Shown: one piece after another, positions 16,861 through 24,951 of the stretch
How positions within the stretch are numbered: the first letter of the stretch is position 1
Layout: each line of letters begins with the position of its first letter
Origin: Streptomyces piniterrae
GTDB lineage: Bacteria; Actinomycetota; Actinomycetes; Streptomycetales; Streptomycetaceae
Assembly: GCF_005048155.1 (NCBI RefSeq)
Contig: NZ_SUMB01000014.1
Span: 62,001 to 126,000, forward strand
Direction of reading: 5' to 3'
DNA length: 64,000 nucleotides
Program-made: the position numbers and the translations under genes
Notes under the pieces: model-generated
The model's input: only the letters and a program-made list of their open reading frames with translations
Told to the model about the DNA's origin: nothing
The model's database searches: none

Positions 16861-17260
16861 CGGTCTCTCCCCTCAGTGCACTTCCCCCGCCGACGCGCTC
16901 TGGACGCGCTTGTCGATGCGCTGCCGATGCGCCGTCGGCGGGCCGCTGACCAGCCGTCGACGGGACCGCCGACCGGCTGTCGACGTGCCGTTGACGCGTC
17001 TTCGACTGTACGGGACTCCACTGACAATGCAGCCGGCCGTGACGCACGGGGACACCGCGCAAGCACGGTTCGGCCGCCGCGCACCCCGGACGTCCGGTGA
17101 GGGTTCTGTGCCACTTCCTTCACCGTCACGCGGCTGGCCCTCACTGCTTACTCGGCCGTAACTTAACTTTCAGTCAACATCTTTGGCCCTTGCGATCCGG
17201 ATCGCAGGTGAACGGCTCACCGAGCTCTTCGGAGTCCCCTCACCCCGCAAGGAGCATCGT
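16861..17260. other. Divergent intergenic region, PPOX/lipase
   Basis: 400 bp. The left half, 16880-17010, is built from imperfect repeats around GCCGTCGACG and GACGCGC; short open frames there are low-complexity and unconvincing. The right part, 17158-17185, is AT-rich and likely holds the lipase promoter. A perfect 16-bp palindrome follows at 17191-17206. Confidence 0.6.
17191..17206. promoter_or_regulatory. 16-bp perfect palindrome upstream of lipase gene
   Basis: TGCGATCCGGATCGCA is perfectly symmetric and lies 54 bp before the lipase ATG, just after an AT-rich probable promoter. The position suits a repressor operator. I find no second copy in the window. Confidence 0.6.
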
Positions 17261-18118
17261 ATGCAGCTGCGCTGGTCGCGTACGCTCACCGTCCTTCCCA
17301 CACTCGCCCTGGCCGTCGGTGTCACGACGGCCGCGCCCGCCGCCGCCGACGCCCCCACCGTCAGCAGCGGTTGGAACAACTTCTCCTGCAAGCCGTCCGC
17401 CGAACACCCCCGGCCGGTGATCCTGGCCCACGGCACGCTCGGCAACTCCATCGACAACTGGCTCGGCCTCGCGCCCTACCTGGTGGCCCGCGGCTACTGC
17501 GTCTTCTCCCTGGACTACGGCCAGTTGCCCGGTGTACCGCTCTTCCACGGCCTGGGCCCGATCGACGAGTCCGCGCGGCAACTCGCCGCGTACGTCGACC
17601 GGGTGCTGGCCGCCACCGGGGCACCGAAGACCGATATCGTCGGCCACTCGCAGGGCGGCATGATGCCCCGGGTGTACCTGAAGTTCTACGGCGGCGCGGA
17701 CAAGGTGAACGCGCTGGTCGGACTGGCTCCCGACAACCACGGCACCGATGTGAACGGCCTGACCCGGCTGCTGGACCTGTTCCCCGGTGCCAAGGACCAG
17801 ATCGACAAGTTCACACCGGGGCTGTCCGACCAGATCGCCGGCTCGGACCTCCTCAACCGCCTCAACGAGGGCGGCGACACGGTCCCCGGTGTGCACTATA
17901 CGGTCATCGCGACCCGGTACGACGAGGTCGTCACGCCGTACAAGTCCCAGTTCCTGGACGGCCCCGACGTACGCAACGTCGTGGTCCAGGACCTGTGTCC
18001 GCTCGATATCGCCGAGCATCTGGCCATCGGACTCGCCGACCCGGTCGCCTTCCACGAAACGGCCAACGCCCTCGACCCGGCCCACGCGACACCGACGACC
18101 TGTACGTCTACGCGGTGA
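17261..18118 (+). CDS. Secreted alpha/beta-hydrolase lipase (triacylglycerol lipase, class 2 type)
   Basis: 285 residues from an ATG after AAGGAGC. The signal peptide runs to about residue 30 (APAAADA). The mature enzyme starts with SGWNNFSCKPSAEHPRPVILAHGT, where HGT is the oxyanion region. The nucleophile elbow is GHSQGG; the probable catalytic Asp is in the ATRYDEVVTPY region and His in IAEHLAIG. Paired Cys (SCKP, YCVF, LCPL, TCTS) suggest disulphides in a secreted enzyme. It hydrolyses lipid esters outside the cell. It stands alone, with a palindromic operator candidate upstream. Confidence 0.93.
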   Translation: MQLRWSRTLTVLPTLALAVGVTTAAPAAADAPTVSSGWNNFSCKPSAEHPRPVILAHGTLGNSIDNWLGLAPYLVARGYCVFSLDYGQLPGVPLFHGLGPIDESARQLAAYVDRVLAATGAPKTDIVGHSQGGMMPRVYLKFYGGADKVNALVGLAPDNHGTDVNGLTRLLDLFPGAKDQIDKFTPGLSDQIAGSDLLNRLNEGGDTVPGVHYTVIATRYDEVVTPYKSQFLDGPDVRNVVVQDLCPLDIAEHLAIGLADPVAFHETANALDPAHATPTTCTSTR

Positions 18119-18321
18119 CGGAACAGGACGGGTGACGCGCCTCCCCGCCGGGAGCGGGGGCGCGCCCCAGGGGCGGGTGAGCGGTGCGACCTGCGTGCGG
18201 GCCCCTACCCCGCCGCCCACCCGCCCCTTTTGTTTTTTCCCCGCCGCCCACCCCCCTTCGGGGGGTGGGCGGGTGTAGTGCGTCGGCTTTCCCTAGGGGG
18301 CTGCCCCCCAGGGGCGGAGAG

Positions 18322-18942
18322 TCACGACATGCGTGGCTTCCGCCCCGGAGAGTCGGCCGGCCGGTCCAGTAGTGCGTCCGTGCACTGTTCCACCAGTGCC
18401 TCCGCGTGTGGGGGCAGCGGGGTGCCGCCCCGTAGATGACGGCGAATCAGCGACAGCGGGATGTCGATGAGGGCGAGTGACACCCGTTCGACGTCCTGTG
18501 CGTCGCTCGCCCCCACGGCTTCGGCGAGTTCCCTGACGGACGTGAGTACCCGCCGGTTCCCCTCCTCCGCGCGTCGTAGATGCTCCGCCGACCAGTCGTC
18601 CTGTCCGAAGTCCCGGGCGCCGTACAGCAGCAGCGTGGCCTCGTCGGGGTGCGCGCGGCTCCACGCCACGACGTACCGGGACGCCGCCCGGCCCGCCGCG
18701 CGCGGGTCCTCGGACGACTTCAGTGCCGCGAAGTAGCCCTCCTGGAAGCCCTCCACGGTCCGCAGCCACACCTCGGCGAGCAGGGCGGAACGGCCGGCGA
18801 ACCGGTGATAGAGCGAACCGCTGGGCGCGCCGGCGTACGCGGCGACCGCGGACATGGTGACGCCGGAGGGGCCGGACTCGGCGGCCAGCCGGACGGCGAC
18901 GTCGAGGAGCAGCGGCGTATCGAAGCGGGGTGGCCTGGCCAT
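18322..18942 (-). CDS. TetR/AcrR family repressor
   Basis: 206 residues. The N-terminal helix-turn-helix reads GVTMSAVAAYAGAPSGSLYHRFAGRSALLAEVW in parts (about 27-60), typical of TetR. The C-terminal helical ligand domain is not specific. Its ATG lies inside one arm of a long inverted repeat, with GGAGGG 13 bases upstream. The divergent SRPBCC gene is the natural target, and autorepression is likely. Confidence 0.9.
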   Translation of the reverse strand: MARPPRFDTPLLLDVAVRLAAESGPSGVTMSAVAAYAGAPSGSLYHRFAGRSALLAEVWLRTVEGFQEGYFAALKSSEDPRAAGRAASRYVVAWSRAHPDEATLLLYGARDFGQDDWSAEHLRRAEEGNRRVLTSVRELAEAVGASDAQDVERVSLALIDIPLSLIRRHLRGGTPLPPHAEALVEQCTDALLDRPADSPGRKPRMS

Positions 18943-18992
18943 GTTCTAGAGGGTACCCTCCAATTGTATTGGAGATTGGTCTCTAGAACATG
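18940..18992. promoter_or_regulatory. Nested double palindrome, TetR/SRPBCC divergent region
   Basis: Outer arms CATGTTCTAGAG (18940-18951) and CTCTAGAACATG (18981-18992) are perfect over 12 bp. Nested inside, CTCCAAT-TGT-ATTGGAG (18958-18974) is also perfect. The left outer arm contains the start codon of the TetR gene. The arrangement offers two repressor sites or one cooperative operator. Confidence 0.8.
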
Positions 18993-19098
18993 CGGAGCGA
19001 CTGCGCAGGGGCGCCCTGGGCTGCCCGGAACCATCGGGGCAGCCGGCCGGGATGCCCGGCGGGGCAGCGCTCTGCGCCCTCCGGACAGGAGCGTGTGA

Positions 19099-19584
19099 GT
19101 GATGGGTGTCTACAACGTGCACGAGAGGGTGCTGTCGGCGCCCAGGGCCGAGGTCGGGCTGCTGATCGACGGGCTGTCCGGCAGCGCCGACCGGCTGTGG
19201 CCGGGCGGCGACTGGCCGCCGATGGTGCTCGACGGGCCCCTGGGGCCGGGTGCCCGTGGCGGTCACGGACCGGTGCGCTACACCGTGGCGGCGTATGTCC
19301 CGGGCCAGTGGGTGCGGTTCACCTTCCGAGGGCCGCGCGGCTTCCACGGCTTCCACGAGTACACCGCGCACCCGCTGGACGAGGGCCGCACCGTGCTGCG
19401 CCACACCCTCGCGATGCGGGCCCGGGGTGCGGCCCGGTTCACCTGGCCGCTGGTCTTCCGGCCGTTCCATGACGCGGTCCTGGAGGACAGCCTGGACCGT
19501 GCCGAGCAGGCCTGCACCGGCACGGTCGCGCGGCCCTCCCGCTGGAGCCCGTACGTCCGTCTGCTGCGCCGGTTCGCCCGGTGA
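19099..19584 (+). CDS. SRPBCC/START-like fold protein
   Basis: 161 residues. The pattern VLSAPRAEVGLLIDGLSG at the start, a WVRFTFRGPRGFHGFHEY strand pair and a LEDSLDRAEQ C-terminal helix fit the SRPBCC ligand-binding fold (polyketide cyclase-like or membrane-lipid-binding). Catalytic residues are not defined. AGGAG precedes GTG 19099; ATG 19102 is an alternative. It is divergent from TetR across a strong palindrome and is probably its target; the function could be ligand sequestration or detoxification. Confidence 0.8.
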   Translation: MMGVYNVHERVLSAPRAEVGLLIDGLSGSADRLWPGGDWPPMVLDGPLGPGARGGHGPVRYTVAAYVPGQWVRFTFRGPRGFHGFHEYTAHPLDEGRTVLRHTLAMRARGAARFTWPLVFRPFHDAVLEDSLDRAEQACTGTVARPSRWSPYVRLLRRFAR

Positions 19585-19635
19585 TCCCCTCCGCGTCGTT
19601 CACCCGGTGGGCTTCTTCAGCGGCTGACCTGCCGC

Positions 19636-19663
19636 GGGTGACGGGTGACGGGTGACGGGTGAC
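19636..19663. repeat. GGGTGAC heptamer repeat, four copies
   Basis: Four perfect tandem copies lie in the spacer between the convergent SRPBCC and permease genes. The unit is not a multiple of three and is non-coding. Confidence 0.9.
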
Positions 19664-19751
19664 GGCGGGCGTACGGAGCCCCGGTGCCTCCCGAGTGCCC
19701 CGCGCCCCCCGAATATCCCGGTGCCTCCGTGAATGCCCTGCCGCCGCGTCC

Positions 19752-21047
19752 TCACCGACCAGCGAATCGACGCAGCGTCAGAAAGCAGAAGGAGGCGAGC
19801 GCCAGCGCCGTGGGAATCAGCAGCAGCCACCCGGAGAAGGCCAGCACCGCCGCCGTCAGTACGGAGCTTGCGAGCACGCCGCACCACAGGGGAGTGCGGC
19901 GCGGGAGCAGCACCAGCGCGGCGGCCAGCCCGGCGAGGGTCACCGCCGCCAGACAGGTGGCGGTCGCCCGCATCAGCGGTTCGAGACCGGCGCCGTCGGC
20001 GCCGCCGAAGCCGGCCGCCGTGGCCAGGAGGACGGCCGTCCCGCCCAGCACCGCGAGGGAGCGGCGCGGCGCCTCGCCCGGCCCGCCGCCCTTGGCCAGC
20101 CAGCGGGGCGCCGCCCCGTCCCGGCCGAGTGCCGCGCCGAGTCGGGAGGCGCCGGCCAAGTAGGAGTTGACCGCGCCGAAGGTGAGGAAGAGCGCCGCCG
20201 CGGCGGCCACCGGGCGGGCGGCCACGCCCACGCTCTGGGCGAGCAGCGCGGTCAGCGGGGTGTCGGTGTCGGCGGCGGCCGGCCCCAGCGCGCCGATCGT
20301 GGCCACCGCGAGCCCCAGGTAGAGCACGGTGATGACGGCGAGGGTGTAGCGGGTCACCCGCGGCAGGTCCCGCCCGGGGTCGGCGAATTCGCCGGACAGA
20401 TGGCTCGCCGCCTCCCAGCCGGCGAACGCGAAGAACAGCACCGCCGCCGCCGAACCGACCGAGGTCCAGCCACCGGGCATGAACGGCGTGAAGTGCGCGG
20501 CGGTCACGTGGGGTGCGGCGGCCAGCACCGCGCACAGCAGCACCGCCGCCAGCAGACCGCCGAGCAGCAACTGCACCCGGCCCGACATCCGCAGGCCGAC
20601 GGCGTTGGACGCCAGCGCCCCGGCGAGCACCAGCCCGCCGACCGCCGTCGCGCCCGCCTCACCCCAGCCGGCCGCGTCGGCCACGTACTTCCCGCCGATC
20701 CAGGACGCCGAGACGACACCGATCGGTACCGCCCCGTAGAACCACCAGCCGACGACCGCCGCCGCCCGCGGCCCCATCGCCCGGTGCACATACGTGGCCA
20801 CGCCCCCGCCGTCCGGGAACCGTGCGCCCAGTGCCGCGAAGGCGGCGGCCACCGGGACGCACATGGCCAGCAGTACGACCCAGGCCAGGACCGAGGCGGG
20901 GCCCGCTGCCGAGGCGGCCAGGGACGGCAGGGTCAGAACGCCGGGACCCAGGACGGCGCCGGCGCACAGCGCGGTACCGCTCCCGATGCCCAGTTTCCGT
21001 ACATCCGGATGTGCAGAAGCGGGGAGAGTTGTTTCTTGTACGGTCAC
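19752..21047 (-). CDS. APC-superfamily amino acid permease
   Basis: 431 residues with about 12 membrane helices. The first helix carries GIGSGTALCAGAVLGPGVLTLP (split by the 20-residue limit: GSGTALCAGAVLGPG), the broken-helix substrate site of APC permeases. FFAFAGWEAASHLSGEFADP gives the TM6 region. It imports or exchanges amino acids. The GTG start at 21047 lies 71 bp from a divergent Lrp/AsnC gene, strongly suggesting amino-acid-responsive control. Confidence 0.92.
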   Translation of the reverse strand: MTVQETTLPASAHPDVRKLGIGSGTALCAGAVLGPGVLTLPSLAASAAGPASVLAWVVLLAMCVPVAAAFAALGARFPDGGGVATYVHRAMGPRAAAVVGWWFYGAVPIGVVSASWIGGKYVADAAGWGEAGATAVGGLVLAGALASNAVGLRMSGRVQLLLGGLLAAVLLCAVLAAAPHVTAAHFTPFMPGGWTSVGSAAAVLFFAFAGWEAASHLSGEFADPGRDLPRVTRYTLAVITVLYLGLAVATIGALGPAAADTDTPLTALLAQSVGVAARPVAAAAALFLTFGAVNSYLAGASRLGAALGRDGAAPRWLAKGGGPGEAPRRSLAVLGGTAVLLATAAGFGGADGAGLEPLMRATATCLAAVTLAGLAAALVLLPRRTPLWCGVLASSVLTAAVLAFSGWLLLIPTALALASFCFLTLRRFAGR

Positions 21048-21090
21048 AGTTGCTGAAGTTAACCGTCAGAGTGATCGATCGGGGCTCTCG

Positions 21091-21105
21091 CCGAATGAAA
21101 TTCGG
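21091..21105. promoter_or_regulatory. CCGAAT-GAA-ATTCGG inverted repeat between permease and Lrp genes
   Basis: Perfect six-base arms with a three-base centre, 14 bp before the Lrp/AsnC start and 44 bp from the permease start. Lrp proteins bind such 15-bp interrupted palindromes. It is the likely operator of both genes. Confidence 0.6.
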
Positions 21106-21118
21106 TGGATGACGCACC

Positions 21119-21595
21119 ATGGATGCCATGGACGACATTGATTCGGCGATTGTCCGCGAACTGCAGCGCGATGCGCGGCAGACCAATCGCGAGCTGGCCC
21201 GCCTGCTGAACATCGCCCCCTCCACCTGCCTGGAGCGGGTCCGCGCGCTGCGCGCCCGCGGCGTGATCACCGGATATCGCGCGACGGTGGACCTGCGCGC
21301 CCTGAACCGCCCCGTCCAGGCGCTGCTCACGGTCCGCATCCGCCCCATGAACCGCGAGGTCATCGAGCGTTTCAAGGCGTTCCTGACCTCCCTGCCCGAG
21401 GTCCTCAACGTCTACGTGGTCGCGGGCGGCGACGACTTCCTCGTCCATGTCGCCGTCCCGGATGTCGACCGGCTGCACGCGCTTCTGATGGACCAGGTCT
21501 TCAAACGCCGCGAGGTCGTCGACTGCCGCAGCTCGGTGATCTATCAGCATGTCGCCAACGACATCATCGAGGCGCTGCCGCCCAACGGGTCGTGA
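21119..21595 (+). CDS. Lrp/AsnC family regulator
   Basis: 158 residues. The N-terminal helix-turn-helix (DSAIVRELQRDARQTNRELA, then LNIAPSTCLERVRALR) is followed by an AsnC/RAM ligand domain (PVQALLTVRIRPMN, VYVVAGGDDFLVHVAVPD). These proteins form octamers and sense amino acids. Divergent to the APC permease, it most likely controls uptake or efflux. A strong terminator follows. Confidence 0.95.
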   Translation: MDAMDDIDSAIVRELQRDARQTNRELARLLNIAPSTCLERVRALRARGVITGYRATVDLRALNRPVQALLTVRIRPMNREVIERFKAFLTSLPEVLNVYVVAGGDDFLVHVAVPDVDRLHALLMDQVFKRREVVDCRSSVIYQHVANDIIEALPPNGS

Positions 21596-21612
21596 GGCCG
21601 GGCCCGAACCGT

Positions 21613-21650
21613 GCGACGCCGCCCCTGGCGCAGATCAGGGGCGGCGTCGC
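21613..21650 (+). terminator. Strong terminator after Lrp gene
   Basis: Perfect 15-bp GC-rich arms (21613-21627, 21636-21650) enclose an eight-base loop, 18 bp after the Lrp stop codon. Confidence 0.88.
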
Positions 21651-21689
21651 GGGGAACCGGGAGCTGTCGCGGTCAGCCCCCGGCGGGAC

Positions 21690-21716
21690 CCGTACCGACC
21701 GGACCGGTCGGTACGG
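21690..21716 (-). terminator. Inverted repeat after LPMO gene
   Basis: CCGTACCGACCGG and CCGGTCGGTACGG flank a single A, and the repeat ends six bases from the LPMO stop. Between convergent genes it is best read as the LPMO terminator. It resembles the motif in operators at 51218 and 59190, so protein binding cannot be excluded. Confidence 0.6.
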
Positions 21717-21721
21717 CGGGA

Positions 21722-22759
21722 TCAGCCGCGGTGCCGGGCGGCCTTGCGGCGGGCGGTGGTGAACAGGAACGCGGCGCCGACGGCGAGTACGGCGGCGCCG
21801 GCGATGGCGATCGGGCCGGTGGAGGAGTCCCCACCGGTCTCGGCCAGCCGCTGGCCGTCGACCGGCTTGGCGGCGCCGTCCGGGTGCGGGCCGCCGGCGT
21901 CGTGGCCGCCGCCCAGTGCCGGGTCGTCCGCTCCGGCCGCCTGGGCCGCGTCGGTGTGGCCGGTGGCGCCGTGGTTGGTGGCGCCGTGGTCGTGGTGGCC
22001 CGTGCCGATGGACGACTTTCCGGCGCCCGCGGCTATCTGGGTGTCGGTCGGGGCGGAAGCGGAGGGAGCGGGGGCGGGCGCGGCGGCGGAGCCGGCCGAA
22101 CTGCCGCTGCCCGAACCGCCGTTGTCCTTGCCGAAGACGACGTCGGAGCAGGTGTAGAACGCCTCGGGGCTGTCCGACCGCTGCCAGATGCTGTAGATCA
22201 GGTGCCGGCCGGACTTGGCGGGGACCTTGCCGTCGAAGACGTAGTCACCGTTGGTGAGCTTCGGGTCGACGACCTTCGCGAACGGCTTGGACTCCAGGTC
22301 GGACCACTTCAGCGGCTTGGTCGGGTCATAGCTGTCCTTGGTGATGTACAGCTCGAACGAGCCCTTGTGCGGGGCGGTGGCCTTGTAGCGGAACGTGTGC
22401 TTCCCGGCCGCCAGCTTGGAGGACGGCCAGTCGGCGCGCGGCAGGTCCAGGCCCTTGTACTCGGGGCTGTTGGCGCTGCACAGCTTGCCGTCCGGGATAC
22501 GGGTCTTGGACTGGCCGCCCGCGTTGCCGTCCCGTACGCCGTTCCAGTCGTAGAGCGCCTGGGCTCCGCCGACCTGCACGGCGGCCTTGCACGCCGCGGA
22601 CCGGGGGCTCTCGGGGCCCTCCGCGTAACAGGCCGAGACCCGGCTGACCGGGTCCGTCATCGAACCGTGCGCGGCGGCCGGGCTCGCGGCGAGAGCGGTG
22701 AGCGCGAGCGGGGCGATGCCGACCAGAGCGATCCCGGTGGCCTTGCGACGAGCGGTCAT
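21722..22759 (-). CDS. Cell-wall-anchored AA10 lytic polysaccharide monooxygenase
   Basis: 345 residues from the ATG preceded by AAGGAG. The signal peptide ends exactly before His31 (SPAAA-HGSM), the copper-brace histidine of LPMOs; His131 (TAPHKG) is the second ligand. The AA10 core runs to about residue 209 (EAFYTCSDVVF). A 90-residue linker holds a His-rich stretch with nine His between 255 and 292. It ends in LAETGG (305-310), a membrane helix and RRKAARHRG, a class E sortase signal. AA10 enzymes cleave chitin or cellulose oxidatively with copper. Anchoring suggests action on the cell's own wall glycans or on surface-bound substrate. Confidence 0.95.
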   Translation of the reverse strand: MTARRKATGIALVGIAPLALTALAASPAAAHGSMTDPVSRVSACYAEGPESPRSAACKAAVQVGGAQALYDWNGVRDGNAGGQSKTRIPDGKLCSANSPEYKGLDLPRADWPSSKLAAGKHTFRYKATAPHKGSFELYITKDSYDPTKPLKWSDLESKPFAKVVDPKLTNGDYVFDGKVPAKSGRHLIYSIWQRSDSPEAFYTCSDVVFGKDNGGSGSGSSAGSAAAPAPAPSASAPTDTQIAAGAGKSSIGTGHHDHGATNHGATGHTDAAQAAGADDPALGGGHDAGGPHPDGAAKPVDGQRLAETGGDSSTGPIAIAGAAVLAVGAAFLFTTARRKAARHRG

Positions 22760-23491
22760 CGTGGGGGTCTCCTTCATCAGGTTCATCAGGTTCATCAGGT
22801 GCGTCAGGGGGGTGGGACGGGGCGGGGGCAGGAGCCGGAAGGCGGTGGGGGAAGGCGGTGGGGGGTCGGAACACGTACGCCGGTGCCGCCCCCCGTCGAG
22901 CGGCGCCGACGGCACGCGAGTCCGCCTTGCGAGAAGCACGCTAGCCGTGCTGACCAGCGGATTTGAGAGCCGAAGGCGGATCGGGGGGATCTTTATGGTG
23001 GCGTTAAGACGGCACTAAGCGGGGGCACAGGCAGGCGGGGAGGAAACGGGCATCGTGGGTTGGGCGTGGCGTGTCCGCCGTCCTCAACTGTCCAAGCCAG
23101 TCCGCTGGGATCTGCCGTTGGTGGCTCCCAACGCGCTCCCCGGCGGCTTCCCCGTGGCTCCCCGGCAGTGTCACGGGGAAGCCGGCGCGTGTTGGCGGGC
23201 GTCCGAGTTTGCGCTGATGCGCTTCGGCGGTCGGTTCTAGTCGCCACCAACACCAACACCAACACCAACACCAGCAACATGCAGGAGCTGCGCAGAAACT
23301 TCCATCAACTACGCGGGAAATTACCTTCGCTACGCATCACTTGCTCTCTTTTGATCGAGGCCGGCCGTCAATTGACCAGCTTAAAAAGATGAATTGCTGG
23401 TGGCCTTCTGGCGTATTAGCTTCATATCTACGCGCTGACGACGAATCAGTTCCCGAGTGGGGACTTCGCCGGCGTGCCCAAGGAGGCAACC
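22760..23491. other. Intergenic region between LPMO and DndB-like genes
   Basis: 732 bp. It contains TTCATCAGG three times at 22773-22799, which an open frame would read as MNLMNLM before the true LPMO start. A CACCAA array lies at 23245-23274. From about 23270 the sequence becomes clearly AT-richer (for example TTAAAAAGATGAATT near 23381), unlike the flanks, and holds GTCAATTGAC at 23367-23376. Short open frames there are repeat-driven (LVLVLV on the minus strand) and not supported. The compositional step marks the left edge of a probable acquired segment. Confidence 0.65.
23245..23274. repeat. CACCAA hexamer repeat
   Basis: Four CACCAA units plus one CACCAG lie just left of the AT-rich stretch upstream of the DndB-like gene. 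It marks the junction between normal and atypical composition. Confidence 0.9.
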
Positions 23492-24733
23492 TTGCCTAAG
23501 ATCCACATTCCGGTGATCGGCTACACACAGGGTGGGCGTCAGATGATGACCACGGCGATGAGTGCGCCTGACCTGGTGACGATGGTGACAAAGCCGGCCG
23601 CGTGGAATCCGGTCAAGACGGACGCTCATGGCAACCGTCCTCGCGACACCAATCACCTCAAGGGAATTGTGAAGTACCTGGAGGATGAGGAGCACTTTGT
23701 CCTCGGTGCTGCGGTGCTTTACCTCACTTCGAAGGAGGCCACGTTCACGCCGCACGCGATCCCTGGCGTCACGACCGAGTACGACGCAGCTCAGGTCGGC
23801 CTCCTTTCGGTCGACATCGGTGCCAAGTTCGACATCGGCGACGGGCAGCACCGGATCGGCGCGTACGAGGACGTCGTGCAGAACCGTGACGACGATGACC
23901 CGATCATTGAGCGGCTCAAGGAATCGGGCCAGCCTCTGATCATCGTCATCGAAGACGATCACAAGCGGCGGGCGCAGGACTTTGCCGACCTGCAGCGCAA
24001 CGTCAAGGCGCCGACTCAGTCGCTCGGCCAGTCCATGGACCGCCGCCAGGCGATCAACCGGGAGCTCAGCGACCTGTTCGACACCATCCCTGTGTTCCAG
24101 GACCGGGTCGAGTACCTCAAGGACAACCCCGGGAAGCTCTCCGCGAAGTTGTTCTCCTTCAAGACTGTTCGCTACGTCTCCGGGCTGCTCCTGGTGGGCA
24201 ACAAGTACCGCACGCCCACGACGATGGACAAGGCGGTCAATGATCGCTTCGAGGGGGAGGACGCGACGGAGGCGCGTGATGAATTGATCGCCTACTGGAC
24301 CGCCCTGGGCGAGATGGCGAGGTTCGCCGATGTGATCGAGGGCGAGGTGAAGGGCGCGGAACTTCGTGAGGCGACCTACCTTCTGTCGGCCGGCGTGCTC
24401 TACGCCATCGCCTACGCCGTCTACTCGATCAAGAGCGCGGCCGCGGTCTTGGCCGACTCCGCCACCCCGGACTTTAAGGAGAAGATCGCGAACATCATTC
24501 CGCTGGCCGTCAGGGCCCTGGACGACGTCGACTTTGCGCGCATCCCTGACGAGAAGATCAAGAAGGCCACTGCGGACGATCCTCTGACCGAGGACGACAG
24601 CATCTTCGTCGGTAACCTCATCGAGCCCGCGACCGGGAAGCTGGCGGCCGGCCGTACTGCGTGGGAAGGCGCGGGGATGAAGCTGGCGCGCGTCATCCTG
24701 GACAACGACGAACTGTCCTTCCTGACGAAGTAA
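23492..24733 (+). CDS. Orphan DndB-like protein with DGQHR motif
   Basis: 413 residues from a TTG five bases after a perfect AAGGAGG; a GTG at 23474 is in frame but poorly placed. The signature DIGDGQHRIGAY puts DGQHR at about 117-121. DFADLQRNVKAPTQSLGQS near 168-186 (split motif RNVKAPTQS) is the second family block. A helical C-terminal half follows. DndB is the regulator of phosphorothioate DNA modification, and DpdB of the 7-deazaguanine system is related; both sit in multi-gene clusters. Here no dndA, C, D, E or dpd partner is visible. Codon use is less GC3-biased than the neighbours, with AT-rich flanks, suggesting transfer. It may be a lone DNA-processing or defence gene; function unknown. 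Confidence 0.85.
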   Translation: MPKIHIPVIGYTQGGRQMMTTAMSAPDLVTMVTKPAAWNPVKTDAHGNRPRDTNHLKGIVKYLEDEEHFVLGAAVLYLTSKEATFTPHAIPGVTTEYDAAQVGLLSVDIGAKFDIGDGQHRIGAYEDVVQNRDDDDPIIERLKESGQPLIIVIEDDHKRRAQDFADLQRNVKAPTQSLGQSMDRRQAINRELSDLFDTIPVFQDRVEYLKDNPGKLSAKLFSFKTVRYVSGLLLVGNKYRTPTTMDKAVNDRFEGEDATEARDELIAYWTALGEMARFADVIEGEVKGAELREATYLLSAGVLYAIAYAVYSIKSAAAVLADSATPDFKEKIANIIPLAVRALDDVDFARIPDEKIKKATADDPLTEDDSIFVGNLIEPATGKLAAGRTAWEGAGMKLARVILDNDELSFLTK

Positions 24734-24742
24734 CCACAGCCG

Positions 24743-24781
24743 TGGTGCCCGCTCTTGCTTGAGATCCCTGAACGGGCACCA
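24743..24781 (+). terminator. Terminator after DndB-like gene
   Basis: TGGTGCCCG (24743-24751) and CGGGCACCA (24773-24781) pair perfectly around a 21-base loop, ten bases after the stop. The long loop makes it weaker than other terminators here. Confidence 0.6.
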
Positions 24782-24951
24782 TCTTGGCCAGTGTGGTGTG
24801 GTCAAGCGCTGTGTCGTCTTGCCACGCTGCTCGTACGTGGTCGAGCACGGCTGGATCAACGTGGATCACATGCCGCAAGAGATCGCGGGGGTGCGCCTGT
24901 TGTCCATCCGCCGTCCGGGCCGTTGTCAGTGGTCGCTGGCACCATCGAGAC

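Noticed and set aside
18990..19472. Plus-strand open frame starting in the palindrome
   Set aside because: Arg-rich and out of frame with the SRPBCC gene, which has a proper ribosome site.
7378..23274. Short tandem arrays (GTGTAG, GACCCTTCACCCCTCCAT, GGGTGAC, CACCAA) as possible CRISPR or origin repeats
   Set aside because: Units are 6-18 bp, directly adjacent without unique spacers, and differ from each other; they look like slippage arrays.
23060..23392. Open frames in the AT-richer segment, including LVLVLV-type repeats
   Set aside because: They arise from the CACCAA array and lack start signals.
24755..24951. Small open frames between the DndB-like and fusion genes
   Set aside because: No ribosome site and no recognisable family; the segment may be a decayed remnant, but I cannot support a gene.
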